Shown piece by piece: positions 52,002 to 60,783 of a stretch of 64,000 nucleotides of DNA. The stretch comes from Laspinema palackyanum D2c (GTDB lineage: Bacteria; Cyanobacteriota; Cyanobacteriia; Cyanobacteriales; Laspinemataceae). The notes beneath the pieces were generated by a model. The model was not told the origin of the DNA. It made no database searches and saw only the letters and a list, made by a program, of their open reading frames with translations. The stretch is from contig NZ_JAMXFD010000021.1 in assembly GCF_025370875.1 (NCBI RefSeq), forward strand, positions 1 to 64,000, in the 5' to 3' direction. Made by a program: the position numbers and the translations under genes. Position 1 is the stretch's first letter; the number at the start of each line of letters is the position of its first letter.

Positions 52002-52442
52002 ATGGAAAGAGGACTGATGTGGTTACCCTTGCTGGCCCTATTTATAGGACTCGCTTGGGCGGGATGGAACGAATATCAAAAGGTAGAAGCTTATCGGATT
52101 TGGGCGCAGGGGTTCGATCGCACCAAGTATGATATTTATGCGGTATTGGGAGAGAAGGGCGACTCCCTGACTTGGGGAAAACCCACCCGCAAAGGTCCGG
52201 TGAATCAACAAACCTTTTCCTTAAAAGAGGTACAGTCATTACAGTTGCTTGTCAATCAGCAACCCGTGGCGGTTGATTCTGTGCCGGAAAATCTCAAAGC
52301 TAAAACGATCGCTTTAGAATTTGTGTTTCCATCCCCCAAAAATTCAGTGCAGATTCCCTTTACCGAAGTAGCGATCGCCGTGGAATGGACAAAGTATTTA
52401 CAACAACAGTGGCAAAAGTGGCAGGAGGGGACGGTGGATTAA
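52002..52442 (+). CDS. Hypothetical membrane-anchored protein
   Basis: This 146-residue protein has one N-terminal hydrophobic segment (MWLPLLALFIGLAWAGW, about residues 6-22) and a soluble domain with a mix of strands and helices (YRIWAQGFDRTKYDIYAVLG, then IALEFVFPSPKNSVQIPFTE). I do not recognise the family. A short direct repeat, ATTAAACAGATTAAACAGAT, lies just before the ATG and contains no good ribosome-binding site, but the ATG region GAAAGAGG downstream is purine-rich. It is separated from pcrA by about 115 bases. Confidence 0.65.
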   Translation: MERGLMWLPLLALFIGLAWAGWNEYQKVEAYRIWAQGFDRTKYDIYAVLGEKGDSLTWGKPTRKGPVNQQTFSLKEVQSLQLLVNQQPVAVDSVPENLKAKTIALEFVFPSPKNSVQIPFTEVAIAVEWTKYLQQQWQKWQEGTVD

Positions 52443-52530
52443 GTCAACTCTTTCCTCAAAACTCCGTGAATCTAAACTCTAAAATAGTGTTAGATCCTAG
52501 GTGAACACTTAATTTTCTAATGAAGCCAAT

Positions 52531-53547
52531 ATGACCTTAAAACCATCGTCCTGGAAAAAATTTAGTGCTTTAGTCGTAGCTGGAATCGCAACCCTCGGGG
52601 CGATCGACCTGCATTTTCTAACCAGTGTCCCCCCAGTATTGGCACAGCAGCGTAGCGCAAACTCCCAACTGTTAAGAACCATTGGCGATCGCGCGTTCCC
52701 GATTTTTGCCGTTGCCTATAGTCCCATTGCCCCAGTTGTCGTCAGTGGCAGCAATGAAGATACCATCAAATTTTGGAATGCCGACACCGGAGAACTGAAT
52801 TATACTGCTGCGGTTCATTTAGATGACGTGAGGGCCTTGGATATCTCTCCCAACGGTCAAATCCTAGCCAGTGGTAGCGATGACAACACCGCCAACCTGT
52901 GGAACATGGAAACAGGACAGTTGATTTATACTCTTTATGGTCATACAAAAGGGGTAAAAACCGTGGCATTTAGTCCCGATGGCCGGACTCTCGCCACCGG
53001 CAGTTGGGATAACACGGTTAAACTCTGGAACGTCGAGAATGGGCAAATCATTCGCACGTTGAGTGCCCATGAGGACGGAGTGGAGGCGGTTGCCTTCAGT
53101 CCCAATGGTGCAACCCTGGCATCCGGGGGACTGGATAACAATGTCAAACTCTGGAACCTGAATACTGGAGAGTTAATTACTACAATTCCCGCCCATGATG
53201 ATTGGGTGAGTTCCGTTGCATTTACCCCCGATGGACAAACCCTTGTTACGGGCAGTTATGATAATACTGTCAAGGTTTGGGATGTGAATCGCGGCCAATT
53301 GTTGCGGACCCTAACTGGTCACTCCTTCCCGGTGTATCAGATTGCAATTACCCCCGATGGGCGCACGGTTGCCTCCGTTAGTGACGATCGCACCGTCCGA
53401 CTCTGGGATATCGCCAGTGGCAGATTAGTGGAAACCCTTACGGGACATGAGAAATCCATCTTTTCTGTTTCAATGGGACCCGAGGGCAGACGATTCGCGA
53501 CTGGGGGGAATGACAATACGATTAATATCTGGGAATTAGGTCGGTAA
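52531..53547 (+). CDS. Exported WD40-repeat protein
   Basis: This 338-residue protein has an export signal (LVVAGIATLGAIDLHFLT, ending VLAQQ near residue 38) and seven WD40 repeats forming a complete propeller (about 55-336). Repeat ends are clear: IKFWNADTGELN, ANLWNMETGQLI, VKLWNVENGQII, VKLWNLNTGELI, VKVWDVNRGQLL, VRLWDIASGRLV, INIWELG. GH dipeptides and FSPDGRTLATGS-type strands precede each. As a periplasmic or lumenal propeller it is probably a protein-interaction platform; the partner is unknown. A 90-base gap precedes it. Confidence 0.9.
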   Translation: MTLKPSSWKKFSALVVAGIATLGAIDLHFLTSVPPVLAQQRSANSQLLRTIGDRAFPIFAVAYSPIAPVVVSGSNEDTIKFWNADTGELNYTAAVHLDDVRALDISPNGQILASGSDDNTANLWNMETGQLIYTLYGHTKGVKTVAFSPDGRTLATGSWDNTVKLWNVENGQIIRTLSAHEDGVEAVAFSPNGATLASGGLDNNVKLWNLNTGELITTIPAHDDWVSSVAFTPDGQTLVTGSYDNTVKVWDVNRGQLLRTLTGHSFPVYQIAITPDGRTVASVSDDRTVRLWDIASGRLVETLTGHEKSIFSVSMGPEGRRFATGGNDNTINIWELGR

Positions 53548-53567
53548 TTGACGACAAATCGAGGTTG

Positions 53568-53625
53568 TTGTAGGGGCGCAATGCTTGCGCCCCGAGTAAA
53601 GGGCGCAAGCATTGCGCCCCTACAA
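53568..53625. repeat. Long inverted repeat of GTAGGGGCGCAATGCTTGCGCCC type
   Basis: TTGTAGGGGCGCAATGCTTG... (53568-53593) is complementary to the arm at 53601-53625, separated by a short loop. It lies between convergent genes (WD40 gene and FGGY kinase) and could end both transcripts. A shorter relative lies at 6462-6492. Confidence 0.8.
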
Positions 53626-53634
53626 AACAGGGCT

Positions 53635-54924
53635 TTATCCCCGGTCCTGCATTCGGGCCAATAATGCGGCACCATAGGCCGCTTCGGTGTGAGTTGGGGT
53701 CATTACGGGAACATTCAGCCGACGTTGACGAATGGCAGTCCAGATGGGGTTTTTGGCCCCGCCACCAGCGGTGTAAACTCGCTTGATTCTGGTGGCCCCA
53801 AATTCTTGTAACAGTTCATATCCCCGCGCTTCAATCCGGGCCATGCTTTCTAATAATCCATGCAAAAATTCCACATCAGAGTTAGGACGGGGTTCTAATC
53901 GTGGGGGGAGTTCGGGATTATTTAACGGAAACCGTTCCCCGGGTTTGAGGAGGGGATAATATTTCAGAGGACTTTCGAGGTTTGGGTCAATGCTTTCGCT
54001 GAATTCTGTCAGTTGCCGATCACTGAAAAACTGACGCAGAACCGCCCCTCCAGTATTCGATGCACCCCCCGTCAGCCATAAATTGCCGAGACGATGACTA
54101 TAAATCCCGTAGCGCGCATCATCGACGCGATCGCGACTTAACAGCTTGAGCACCACGGTTGAACCCAGGGACGTTACTGCTTCTCCTGGTTCCCGGGCAC
54201 CGGAGGCTAAAAATGCGGCAATACTGTCTGTAGTTCCGGCGCAAATTACGCAATCCGCAGGCAATCCAAAGCGATCGCCTATTTCTGCCGTGACTGGGGC
54301 GATTGGGGTTCCCGGTTTGACCACATGAGGCAAATAGGGAATGAACTTGGTAAACAGTTGCGGCAAGGCCAGTCGCAACCATTCGGGATAAAATAAATGC
54401 TCAGGGTCATATCCCAATTTCAGGGCATTGTGATAGTCGCTGATGCCCATTTGGCCGTGAAGTTGAAAACTCAGCCAATCTGCTTGATGCAGGAAGAACA
54501 GCCCGGTAGTCGCCACCCGATGAAGGGCATCGGGATACAATTTGGGATGACGGGCATACCATAACAGCTTTGCCAAACTGGAAGTCGCGCCAATTGCCGG
54601 ATGATTCGGTGGGGCAATTTCCCGTAATGTCTCCATCACCGTGATTCCCCGGGCATCATTGTAGAGAATTGGTTCCGCCACGGGAGTGCCACTGCGATCG
54701 CACAGCAACACCGTAGAGGATGTCCCATCAATGGCGATCGCACCGATGGACTGCCTTACCGTAATCGGGATTTGGTCCAGTAACGCAAATAATCCCTCCT
54801 GCCACAGTTCCGGAGTTTGTCGGTCCAGGGGAAACTCCGCCTGTGCCTGAATCCCTGCATGGTCATCGATCGCCACTGCACGAGCACCCGAAGTCCCGAA
54901 GTCTATGCCGAGATAGAGGGTCAT
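53635..54924 (-). CDS. FGGY-family carbohydrate kinase
   Basis: This 429-residue sugar kinase has the FGGY/actin-like ATPase fold: phosphate-1 motif YLGIDFGTSGARAVAIDD (about 4-21), IAIDGTSSTVLLCDRSG, phosphate-2 region CAGTTDSIAAFLASGAREPG, adenosine motif VYTAGGGAKNPIW (about 390-402) and AAYGAALLARM. It resembles xylulokinase-like kinases; a group from Synechococcus and plants has been reported to phosphorylate D-ribulose, and this may be its counterpart, though I cannot settle the substrate by sequence. Convergent with the WD40 gene across an inverted repeat. Confidence 0.85.
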   Translation of the reverse strand: MTLYLGIDFGTSGARAVAIDDHAGIQAQAEFPLDRQTPELWQEGLFALLDQIPITVRQSIGAIAIDGTSSTVLLCDRSGTPVAEPILYNDARGITVMETLREIAPPNHPAIGATSSLAKLLWYARHPKLYPDALHRVATTGLFFLHQADWLSFQLHGQMGISDYHNALKLGYDPEHLFYPEWLRLALPQLFTKFIPYLPHVVKPGTPIAPVTAEIGDRFGLPADCVICAGTTDSIAAFLASGAREPGEAVTSLGSTVVLKLLSRDRVDDARYGIYSHRLGNLWLTGGASNTGGAVLRQFFSDRQLTEFSESIDPNLESPLKYYPLLKPGERFPLNNPELPPRLEPRPNSDVEFLHGLLESMARIEARGYELLQEFGATRIKRVYTAGGGAKNPIWTAIRQRRLNVPVMTPTHTEAAYGAALLARMQDRG

Positions 54925-55092
54925 AGGAATACCCCTTAACGCTTACCATCCTCTAGTTTAGGGGATGTTGTTGGTCGTTTGTTGTTTGGGGTTGGGTTTC
55001 GGTGAGTCCCCGCTTAAAAAATCTCAAGGTTTGAAGTGGCCTTCTGGATCAAAAATAATTAAGGAAGCGCAAACCTAGAGACTGTAACAACA

Positions 55093-57060
55093 ATGTCCCA
55101 ACCCACCATTGAATCGATTCTTAACGAAAAACGGCAGTTTCCGCCATCAGCGGAATTCTCCAAAAATGCTCGAATCAAGAGTTTAGAAGAGTATCAGGCG
55201 CTTTATGACCAAGCTGCCGCCAATCCGGAACAGTTCTGGGAACAGCTTGCGGAGAAAGAACTGCACTGGTTTAAAAAATGGGATAAAGTCCTCGACTGGC
55301 AACCCCCCAATGCCAAATGGTTTGTCGGGGGTCAGATGAATATTTCCTACAACTGCCTCGATCGCCACCTCACCACCCACCGCAAAAATAAAGCGGCCCT
55401 GATTTGGGAAGGAGAACCGGGAGACTCCCGCACCCTCACCTACGCCCAATTGCACCGAGAAGTCTGCCAAATGGCCAACGTCATCAAAGACATGGGGGTG
55501 AAAAAAGGCGATCGCGTCGGTATCTATATGCCAATGATTCCCGAAGCAGCAGTCGCCATGCTGGCCTGTGCGCGGATTGGGGCCGCCCATACGGTGATTT
55601 TTGGCGGATTTAGCGCCGAATCCCTCAAGGACCGCCTGGTGGATGCCCAAGCTAAACTGGTGATTACTGCCGATGGCGGGTGGCGCAAAGAATCTATTGT
55701 CGCCCTGAAAGAGCAAGTGGATAAATCCCTAGAACTAGGGGCCAACAGTGTTGAAAACGTTCTGGTGGTCAAACGCACTGGACAAGAAATTGCCATGACA
55801 CCGGACCGCGATTATTGGTGGCATGAACTGCAATCCACCGCCTCCGCCAACTGTCCGGCAGAACCAATGGACAGCGAAGACTTACTCTTTATCCTGTACA
55901 CTTCCGGAACCACCGGCAAACCCAAAGGCGTTGTCCATACCACTGCCGGGTACAACCTTTATACCCATGTCACCCTGCAATGGACGTTTGACCTGCAAGA
56001 AACCGACGTCTATTGGTGTACTGCTGATGTGGGTTGGATTACCGGCCATAGTTACATCGTCTATGGACCCTTGTCCAATGGTGCAACTACCGTCATGTAT
56101 GAAGGTGCCCCGCGACCCTCAAACCCCGGTTGTTTCTGGGATGTCATCGAAAAATATGGCGTCACCATCTTCTACACGGCACCCACGGCGATTCGGTCCT
56201 TTATTAAAATGGGGGACCAACATCCCAACGCCCGGGATTTGTCCTCTCTAAGATTATTGGGAACCGTCGGGGAACCGATTAACCCAGAAGCCTGGATTTG
56301 GTATTCTCATGTGATTGGCGGCGATCGCTGTCCAATTGTCGATACCTGGTGGCAAACCGAAACCGGCGGATTTATGATTACCCCCCTACCCGGTGCGATC
56401 GCCACCAAACCCGGTTCTGCCACTCGTCCGTTTCCCGGTATCTTGGCCGAAATTGTAGACCTAGACGGCAGTCCCGTCCCCGCCAACGAAGGGGGATATC
56501 TAGTAATCAAGCACCCTTGGCCAGGAATGATGCGAACCGTCTACGGAGACCCGGACCGCTTCCGGCGCACCTATTGGGAACATATCGCCCCCAAAGACGG
56601 CAATTACCTCTACTTTGCGGGAGATGGCGCACGTTGCGACGAAGATGGCTATTTCTGGGTGATGGGTCGCGTGGATGACGTGATTAATGTTTCTGGACAC
56701 CGTTTAGGGACAATGGAAATTGAGTCCGCCTTGGTGTCTCATGAGTCCGTCGCCGAAGCAGCGGTGGTGGGTAAACCGGATGAAGTACGCGGCGAGGCGA
56801 TCGTTGCCTTCTTGTCCTTAGAAAATGGATATGAACCCAGTCCGGAACTGGAAAAAGCCCTCAAACAGCACGTTGTCAATGAAATTGGGGCATTAGCGCG
56901 ACCCACGGAAATCCGATTTACCGAGGATTTACCCAAAACGCGATCGGGCAAAATCATGCGCCGCATCCTCCGCAATCTCGCCGCTGGGGAAGAAATTGCC
57001 GGGGATACCTCAACCCTACAAGACCGCAGTGTACTAGACAAACTCAGAAGCGGAGGCTAA
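55093..57060 (+). CDS. acs: Acetyl-CoA synthetase
   Basis: This AMP-forming enzyme activates acetate to acetyl-CoA. With 655 residues it has the usual length. Motifs: [20 protein letters not shown], the P-loop [15 protein letters not shown] (about 272-286), [17 protein letters not shown] (adenine/acetate pocket), [20 protein letters not shown] with the hinge Asp, and the C-terminal [15 protein letters not shown], whose Lys is the acetylation site that silences the enzyme in many bacteria. The ATG at 55093 follows a short AACAACA stretch. A cluster of palindromic repeats follows, then the ferredoxin gene. Confidence 0.97.
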   Translation: MSQPTIESILNEKRQFPPSAEFSKNARIKSLEEYQALYDQAAANPEQFWEQLAEKELHWFKKWDKVLDWQPPNAKWFVGGQMNISYNCLDRHLTTHRKNKAALIWEGEPGDSRTLTYAQLHREVCQMANVIKDMGVKKGDRVGIYMPMIPEAAVAMLACARIGAAHTVIFGGFSAESLKDRLVDAQAKLVITADGGWRKESIVALKEQVDKSLELGANSVENVLVVKRTGQEIAMTPDRDYWWHELQSTASANCPAEPMDSEDLLFILYTSGTTGKPKGVVHTTAGYNLYTHVTLQWTFDLQETDVYWCTADVGWITGHSYIVYGPLSNGATTVMYEGAPRPSNPGCFWDVIEKYGVTIFYTAPTAIRSFIKMGDQHPNARDLSSLRLLGTVGEPINPEAWIWYSHVIGGDRCPIVDTWWQTETGGFMITPLPGAIATKPGSATRPFPGILAEIVDLDGSPVPANEGGYLVIKHPWPGMMRTVYGDPDRFRRTYWEHIAPKDGNYLYFAGDGARCDEDGYFWVMGRVDDVINVSGHRLGTMEIESALVSHESVAEAAVVGKPDEVRGEAIVAFLSLENGYEPSPELEKALKQHVVNEIGALARPTEIRFTEDLPKTRSGKIMRRILRNLAAGEEIAGDTSTLQDRSVLDKLRSGG

Positions 57061-57067
57061 ATCCAGT

Positions 57068-57348
57068 CCCCTCCCCTTGGCAAGGGGAGGGCTAGGGTGG
57101 GGTCCTCCATTTCTGGGAAGAAAACAAGAATTAATTCCTTCTCCAGTCCCCTCCCCTTGGCAAGGGGAGGGTTAGGGTGGGGTTCCCCATGTCCCCGAAG
57201 AAAACAAGAATTAATTCTTTCTCTAGTCAGGGTTTCAGCCCTAGAAATTCTGGGTTTCTCATCAACGAATGGACCCCACCCAACCCTCCCCTTGCCAAGG
57301 GGAGGGCTCCGCAGACCCCACCCAACCCTCCCCTTGCCAAGGGGAGGG
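57068..57348. repeat. Four copies of a CCCTCCCCTTGsCAAGGGGAGGG palindrome
   Basis: Copies lie at 57068-57091, 57148-57171, 57284-57306 and 57326-57348. The first two are part of a longer direct repeat of about 79 bases that includes GAAGAAAACAAGAATTAATT (57117-57136 and 57196-57215). The last two are in the inverted orientation of the flanking GACCCCACCCAAC. REP-like, between acs and the ferredoxin gene, filling the 382-base gap; any could form hairpins in the acs 3' UTR. Confidence 0.85.
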
Positions 57349-57442
57349 CTATTATTCTTGAGGCTAGTAAAACACCTCAATCGGTGATAAGCTCAGAAAT
57401 TGGGCAAAATCGCACTGCAAGTCATTTCCTGGAACTGAGACG

Positions 57443-57763
57443 ATGGGCAAAACTTATACCGTTGAAATTATCCACCAAGGCACTTCCCACAAGATTGAAG
57501 TGCCAGAAGATAAACAGATTCTTCGCGCTGCTTATGATGCGGGAATTTTAGATCTACCCAGTTCCTGCAATGCGGGAGTCTGTACCACCTGTGCGGCGAA
57601 AATTATCGGCGAAGGGACGGTGGATCAATCCGATGGCATGGGTGTGGGTACAGATATGCAGGCGCAGGGATATGTCCTCTTATGTGTTGCTTATCCGCGA
57701 TCGGACCTCAAAATTGAGACTGAAAAAGAAGATGAAGTCTATGAAGCTCAATTCGGTCACTAA
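57443..57763 (+). CDS. [2Fe-2S] ferredoxin, plant type
   Basis: This one-electron carrier has 106 residues and the plant-type cluster ligands at C42, C47, C50 and C81 (SSCNAGVCTTCAAKI and YVLLCVAYP). The N terminus TYTVEIIHQGTSHKIEVPED and C terminus KEDEVYEAQFGH are typical of alternative cyanobacterial ferredoxins rather than the main photosynthetic PetF, which is about 97 residues. A small open reading frame follows 39 bases downstream and may be cotranscribed. Partner enzymes cannot be named from the sequence. Confidence 0.92.
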   Translation: MGKTYTVEIIHQGTSHKIEVPEDKQILRAAYDAGILDLPSSCNAGVCTTCAAKIIGEGTVDQSDGMGVGTDMQAQGYVLLCVAYPRSDLKIETEKEDEVYEAQFGH

Positions 57764-57802
57764 TCACTATTCTGACCATAAATTACAAGGGAATTCTTAA
57801 CC

Positions 57803-57982
57803 ATGACAACTCATTTTATCTCGGCTGAAATCGACTTACAAGCCTCTCCGGTTGAATTACAACAAGCCATTGAAACCGAACTGGAAAAGCGCGGAGAACC
57901 CCTGCGGTGGGCGGTGACTTCGGTGGATGAAGAAACTCAAAAAGTTGCAGTAGAAGCGGTGGTGACGGTAGAGGAGGGATGA
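57803..57982 (+). CDS. Small acidic protein downstream of ferredoxin
   Basis: This 59-residue reading frame begins MTTHFISAEIDLQASPVELQ and ends AVEAVVTVEEG. It is acidic and has no TM segment. It starts 39 bases after the ferredoxin stop and is preceded by a modest AAGGGAATTC site. Balanced composition and a clean helix-strand pattern (LQQAIETELEKRGEPLRWAV) suggest a real protein. I do not recognise the family; tight linkage suggests a role with the ferredoxin. Confidence 0.65.
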   Translation: MTTHFISAEIDLQASPVELQQAIETELEKRGEPLRWAVTSVDEETQKVAVEAVVTVEEG

Positions 57983-58015
57983 AGGATGAGGGATGAGGGG
58001 GTGAGTTGCAACAAC

Positions 58016-58144
58016 CGGCGGGGGATCAATCCCCCGCCTCATAACTCAAGTCGGTTAAAAACCGACTAAAAACCCCACGGAATAAAGACTTGCAGTCGTC
58101 TTTAGACGACTTTAGCTATGAGGCGGGGGATTAATCCCCCGCCG
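58016..58144. repeat. Compound palindromic element, copy 2 (MITE-like)
   Basis: Reverse-complement counterpart of 41019-41160: GGCGGGGGATcaATCCCCCGCC, AAGTCGGTT/AACCGACT, CCCCACGGAATAAAG, AGTCGTCTTTAGACGACT, then a second GGCGGGGGATtaATCCCCCGCC as the closing arm. Length about 130 bases and no coding capacity. The matching ends suggest a mobile or mobilised unit. Confidence 0.8.
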
Positions 58145-58179
58145 GAGTTGAGAATAGTGCAAGAGGTCAATAATACAAA

Positions 58180-58238
58180 CATCTCCCCCATCTCCCCCAT
58201 CCTCCCCATCTCCCCTATCCTCCCCATCCTCCCCATTC
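58180..58238. repeat. Pyrimidine-rich tandem repeat (ATCTCCCC-type)
   Basis: About six imperfect units of the form ATCyyCCCC lie just before the DUF3326 gene start. The strand bias is extreme and the gene's ribosome-binding region is inside or next to it. Confidence 0.8.
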
Positions 58239-58240
58239 CT

Positions 58241-59308
58241 ATGATGATCCAACGTGCTTATACTGTTATGCTAATCGTCCCTACGGGAGTAGGGGCGGCA
58301 ATTGGCGGGTATGCGGGAGATGCGTTGCCAGTGGCGAGGGCGATCGCCCAAGTTTGCGATCGCCTGATTACTCACCCCAATGTCCTCAATGGTGCACAAT
58401 TATATTGGCCGATTTCTAATGCGTTCTATGTGGAAGGATATGCCCTCGACTGCTTTGCTAAGGGCGATTGGGGATTGCAACCTGTCCATCAAAATCGCAT
58501 CGGTTTAATTCTCGACTGTGCGATCGAACCGGAACTGAGAACTCGTCAATTACAAGCTGCCGATGCCACTAGAGCAACTTTAGGCTTAAATCTAACTGAA
58601 TATGTCATCACCGATGCACCATTAAACGTCGAATTGCGGACCTCGGCTGCTGGTGCAAGTTGGGGAACCATTGGGAATCCCGATACCTTACTCAGGGCCG
58701 CTGAACGGTTAATTAAGGACGCCAAAGCGGAGGCAGTCGCCGTGGTTGCCCGATTTCCCGATGATATGGAAAGCGAAGCCCTCCACAACTATCGCCACGG
58801 GACCGGCGTCGATCCCCTCGCTGGTGCAGAAGCGGTGATCAGTCATCTAATTGTTCGTACCTTCAAAATTCCCTGTGCTCACGCCCCCGCCTTGTTACCC
58901 CTTCCCCTCGACCCGGATATCTCTCCCCGTTCCGCTGCCGAAGAAATTGGCTATACTTTCTTACCCTGTGTTCTGGCTGGGTTGAGTCGCGCTCCCCAAT
59001 TTATTAGCACAAAAACCCCCCATTGTCAACCCTCGGATATTTGGGTTGAACAAGTCGATGCCCTCGTCATACCGGCTACAGCAGCCGGAGGCAGTGCTGT
59101 GTTAAGTTTAAGTCACCAATCTGCCCAAATTATTGCCGTCCGAGAGAATCAAACTCAGATGCAAGTCCCCCCAGCAAGTCTGGGAGTACCTGCCATCGAG
59201 GTTAATTCTTACTTAGAGGCCCTGGGGTGGTTAGTGGCGCATCGGGGAGGAATTGCCCCAACTGCCCTAAGTCCAAGTCTCTCGTCTCTCCAATGCCTTG
59301 CGGATTAA
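58241..59308 (+). CDS. DUF3326 family protein
   Basis: This 355-residue soluble protein matches the cyanobacterial/plant DUF3326 pattern: YTVMLIVPTGVGAAIGGYAG (about 8-27), NAFYVEGYALDCFAKGDWGL, IGLILDCAIEPELRTRQLQA, HNYRHGTGVDPLAGAEAVIS, and VDALVIPATAAGGSAVLSLS. The family's function is not known; its Gly-rich N terminus and repeated Rossmann-like elements suggest a nucleotide-binding fold. I chose ATG 58241; the longer frame from 58118 begins inside the compound repeat and the pyrimidine tract and is not credible. The start is preceded by no clear ribosome-binding site because of that tract. Confidence 0.85.
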   Translation: MMIQRAYTVMLIVPTGVGAAIGGYAGDALPVARAIAQVCDRLITHPNVLNGAQLYWPISNAFYVEGYALDCFAKGDWGLQPVHQNRIGLILDCAIEPELRTRQLQAADATRATLGLNLTEYVITDAPLNVELRTSAAGASWGTIGNPDTLLRAAERLIKDAKAEAVAVVARFPDDMESEALHNYRHGTGVDPLAGAEAVISHLIVRTFKIPCAHAPALLPLPLDPDISPRSAAEEIGYTFLPCVLAGLSRAPQFISTKTPHCQPSDIWVEQVDALVIPATAAGGSAVLSLSHQSAQIIAVRENQTQMQVPPASLGVPAIEVNSYLEALGWLVAHRGGIAPTALSPSLSSLQCLAD

Positions 59309-59389
59309 CGGCGATCGCCCAGTCCGAAGTTGCATGGGAAGGTGAGGCACTGGGGGTCAATCTATCTACATCGTAAACCGAGAACAGCC

Positions 59390-59995
59390 GTGACAGAACA
59401 GATTCCGAACGATCCACAACTGGAAACCTTTAGCCGCACTCAAATTCTCATGGGGATGGGAGTAACGGCGATCGTCTTGTTTGGGATAGCCAAACTCTGG
59501 CTATACTTTGGGAATGTCACGAGACTGGGTTGGGATTGGGATGGAGTGGCGATCGCCGGTGGGGTGGGGTTAGGACTTGCCATCAGCGCCACCAGTTCCC
59601 TGGTTTATCGCTTGTGGCCGGGATATCGACGCTGTGCGGACTTCTATCTACAAATTGTTTTAGAACCCCTTGTCTGGCCGGATTTAGTCTGGTTGGGACT
59701 CTTGCCGGGACTGAGTGAGGAACTGTTATTTCGCGGGGTGATGCTTCCGGCAGTCGGATTAAATGCCGTGGGGTTAATCCTCTCCAGTTTATGCTTTGGC
59801 GTCTTGCACCTGAGTGGACTGCAACAATGGCCCTACATGGTTTGGGCAACGGTAGTCGGACTCATTTTAGGCGGCAGTGCGCTGGTAACCGGGAATTTGT
59901 TTGTTCCCATCACAGCGCACATTGTGACCAATTTGATTTCCAGTGTGTTGTGGAAACTTGGTAAACCTGGCAACGAAGGGCGATCGCTGGATTAA
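59390..59995 (+). CDS. CPBP-family intramembrane metalloprotease
   Basis: This is a CAAX-protease/bacteriocin-processing (Abi) intramembrane protease of 201 residues. The first motif is LSEELLFRGVML (EExxxR, about 109-120), the second is CFGVLHLSG (FxxxH, about 143) and the third is PITAHIVTNL (HxxxN/D, about 177-186). Five or six hydrophobic segments are visible. The start is a GTG at 59390; a longer frame from 59330 would begin in the intergenic region without a better site. Role may be protein processing in the membrane; substrate unknown. It is separated by about 80 bases from the DUF3326 gene. Confidence 0.85.
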   Translation: MTEQIPNDPQLETFSRTQILMGMGVTAIVLFGIAKLWLYFGNVTRLGWDWDGVAIAGGVGLGLAISATSSLVYRLWPGYRRCADFYLQIVLEPLVWPDLVWLGLLPGLSEELLFRGVMLPAVGLNAVGLILSSLCFGVLHLSGLQQWPYMVWATVVGLILGGSALVTGNLFVPITAHIVTNLISSVLWKLGKPGNEGRSLD

Positions 59996-60026
59996 TCACA
60001 GCCTGAAAACCCGCCTTTACCGGCCT

Positions 60027-60713
60027 TTAGCGGCCCGATCGCCGATGAATGCCAGCGGCAGCAACAGCGATCGCCAGGGGATAAATGCGATGTTCCTGGA
60101 CCTGAATTCGAGCGTGTAAACTCTCTGGCGTATCATGAGGAAACACCGGAACTGCTGCTTGCATTAAAATCTTCCCACTATCCACTTCCGCCGAGACCAA
60201 ATGCACCGTACATCCGCTAATTTTCACCCCAGCGGCGATCGCATCTTCCACCGCATGACCCCCTTTAAAACTGGGTAATAAACTCGGGTGCAAGTTCAAA
60301 ATTCGGTCAGGAAACGCATCAATCAAAACCGGCGTTACAATCCGCATCCAACCGGCCATCACCACTAATTCTACATCATGGTCATGCAAAGTTTCAATAA
60401 TTTTTGCATCTAAATCTTCTCGACGTTTATAGTCGCGATGATTATGGAAAACCGCCGGAACCTGCCATCGATTCGCCCGTTCTAAAACCTTGGCTTGGGG
60501 ATTATTGTAAATCAGAACTTGAATTTTGGCATGAAGTTGTCCGCTAGAAATTGCAGCGGCGATCGCCTCAAAATTGCTCCCACTCCCCGATGCCATAATC
60601 CCCAACCGAATCGGGCGATCGGCAGGAGGATTTTCCGCCATAAAACTAGGCGGCAACGCAGGAGAAATAAAGCTAGGGCTAGACTCGGAGTTCAGTCGTT
60701 GGTCGTTGGTCAT
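60027..60713 (-). CDS. purN: Phosphoribosylglycinamide formyltransferase
   Basis: PurN transfers a formyl group from 10-formyltetrahydrofolate to GAR in purine synthesis. Landmarks: IRLGIMASGSGSNFEAIAAA (about 35-54), VFHNHRDYKRREDLDAKII, VVMAGWMRIVTPVLIDAFPD (with the catalytic region), LNLHPSLLPSFKGGHAVEDA with the catalytic His, and GCTVHLVSAEVDSGKILMQA with the catalytic Asp. The 228-residue length includes about 30 extra N-terminal residues, possibly not translated; an ATG at residue 25 (MAENPPADRP) is a good alternative start. Confidence 0.94.
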   Translation of the reverse strand: MTNDQRLNSESSPSFISPALPPSFMAENPPADRPIRLGIMASGSGSNFEAIAAAISSGQLHAKIQVLIYNNPQAKVLERANRWQVPAVFHNHRDYKRREDLDAKIIETLHDHDVELVVMAGWMRIVTPVLIDAFPDRILNLHPSLLPSFKGGHAVEDAIAAGVKISGCTVHLVSAEVDSGKILMQAAVPVFPHDTPESLHARIQVQEHRIYPLAIAVAAAGIHRRSGR

Positions 60714-60783
60714 TGGTCGTTGAGCGTTAGTCGTTGGTCATGGGTCATGGGTCAGTTGTCCTTGGTTATTGGTGTTTGGTCGT
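60696..60783. repeat. Heptamer repeats (GTTGGTC / GGTCATG type)
   Basis: Imperfect tandem copies of GTTGGTC, TTGGTCG and GGTCATGG run through the purN upstream region. They match the short heptamer repeats at 39096-39213 and a weaker block at 21575-21640. Confidence 0.7.

Noticed and set aside
55183-55716. 177-codon minus-strand frame within acs
   Set aside because: It is the antisense reading of a strongly conserved coding sequence; no ribosome-binding site or family match.
57068-57348. Possible CRISPR-like array
   Set aside because: The palindromic units are few, irregularly spaced and change orientation, and the spacers are not unique.
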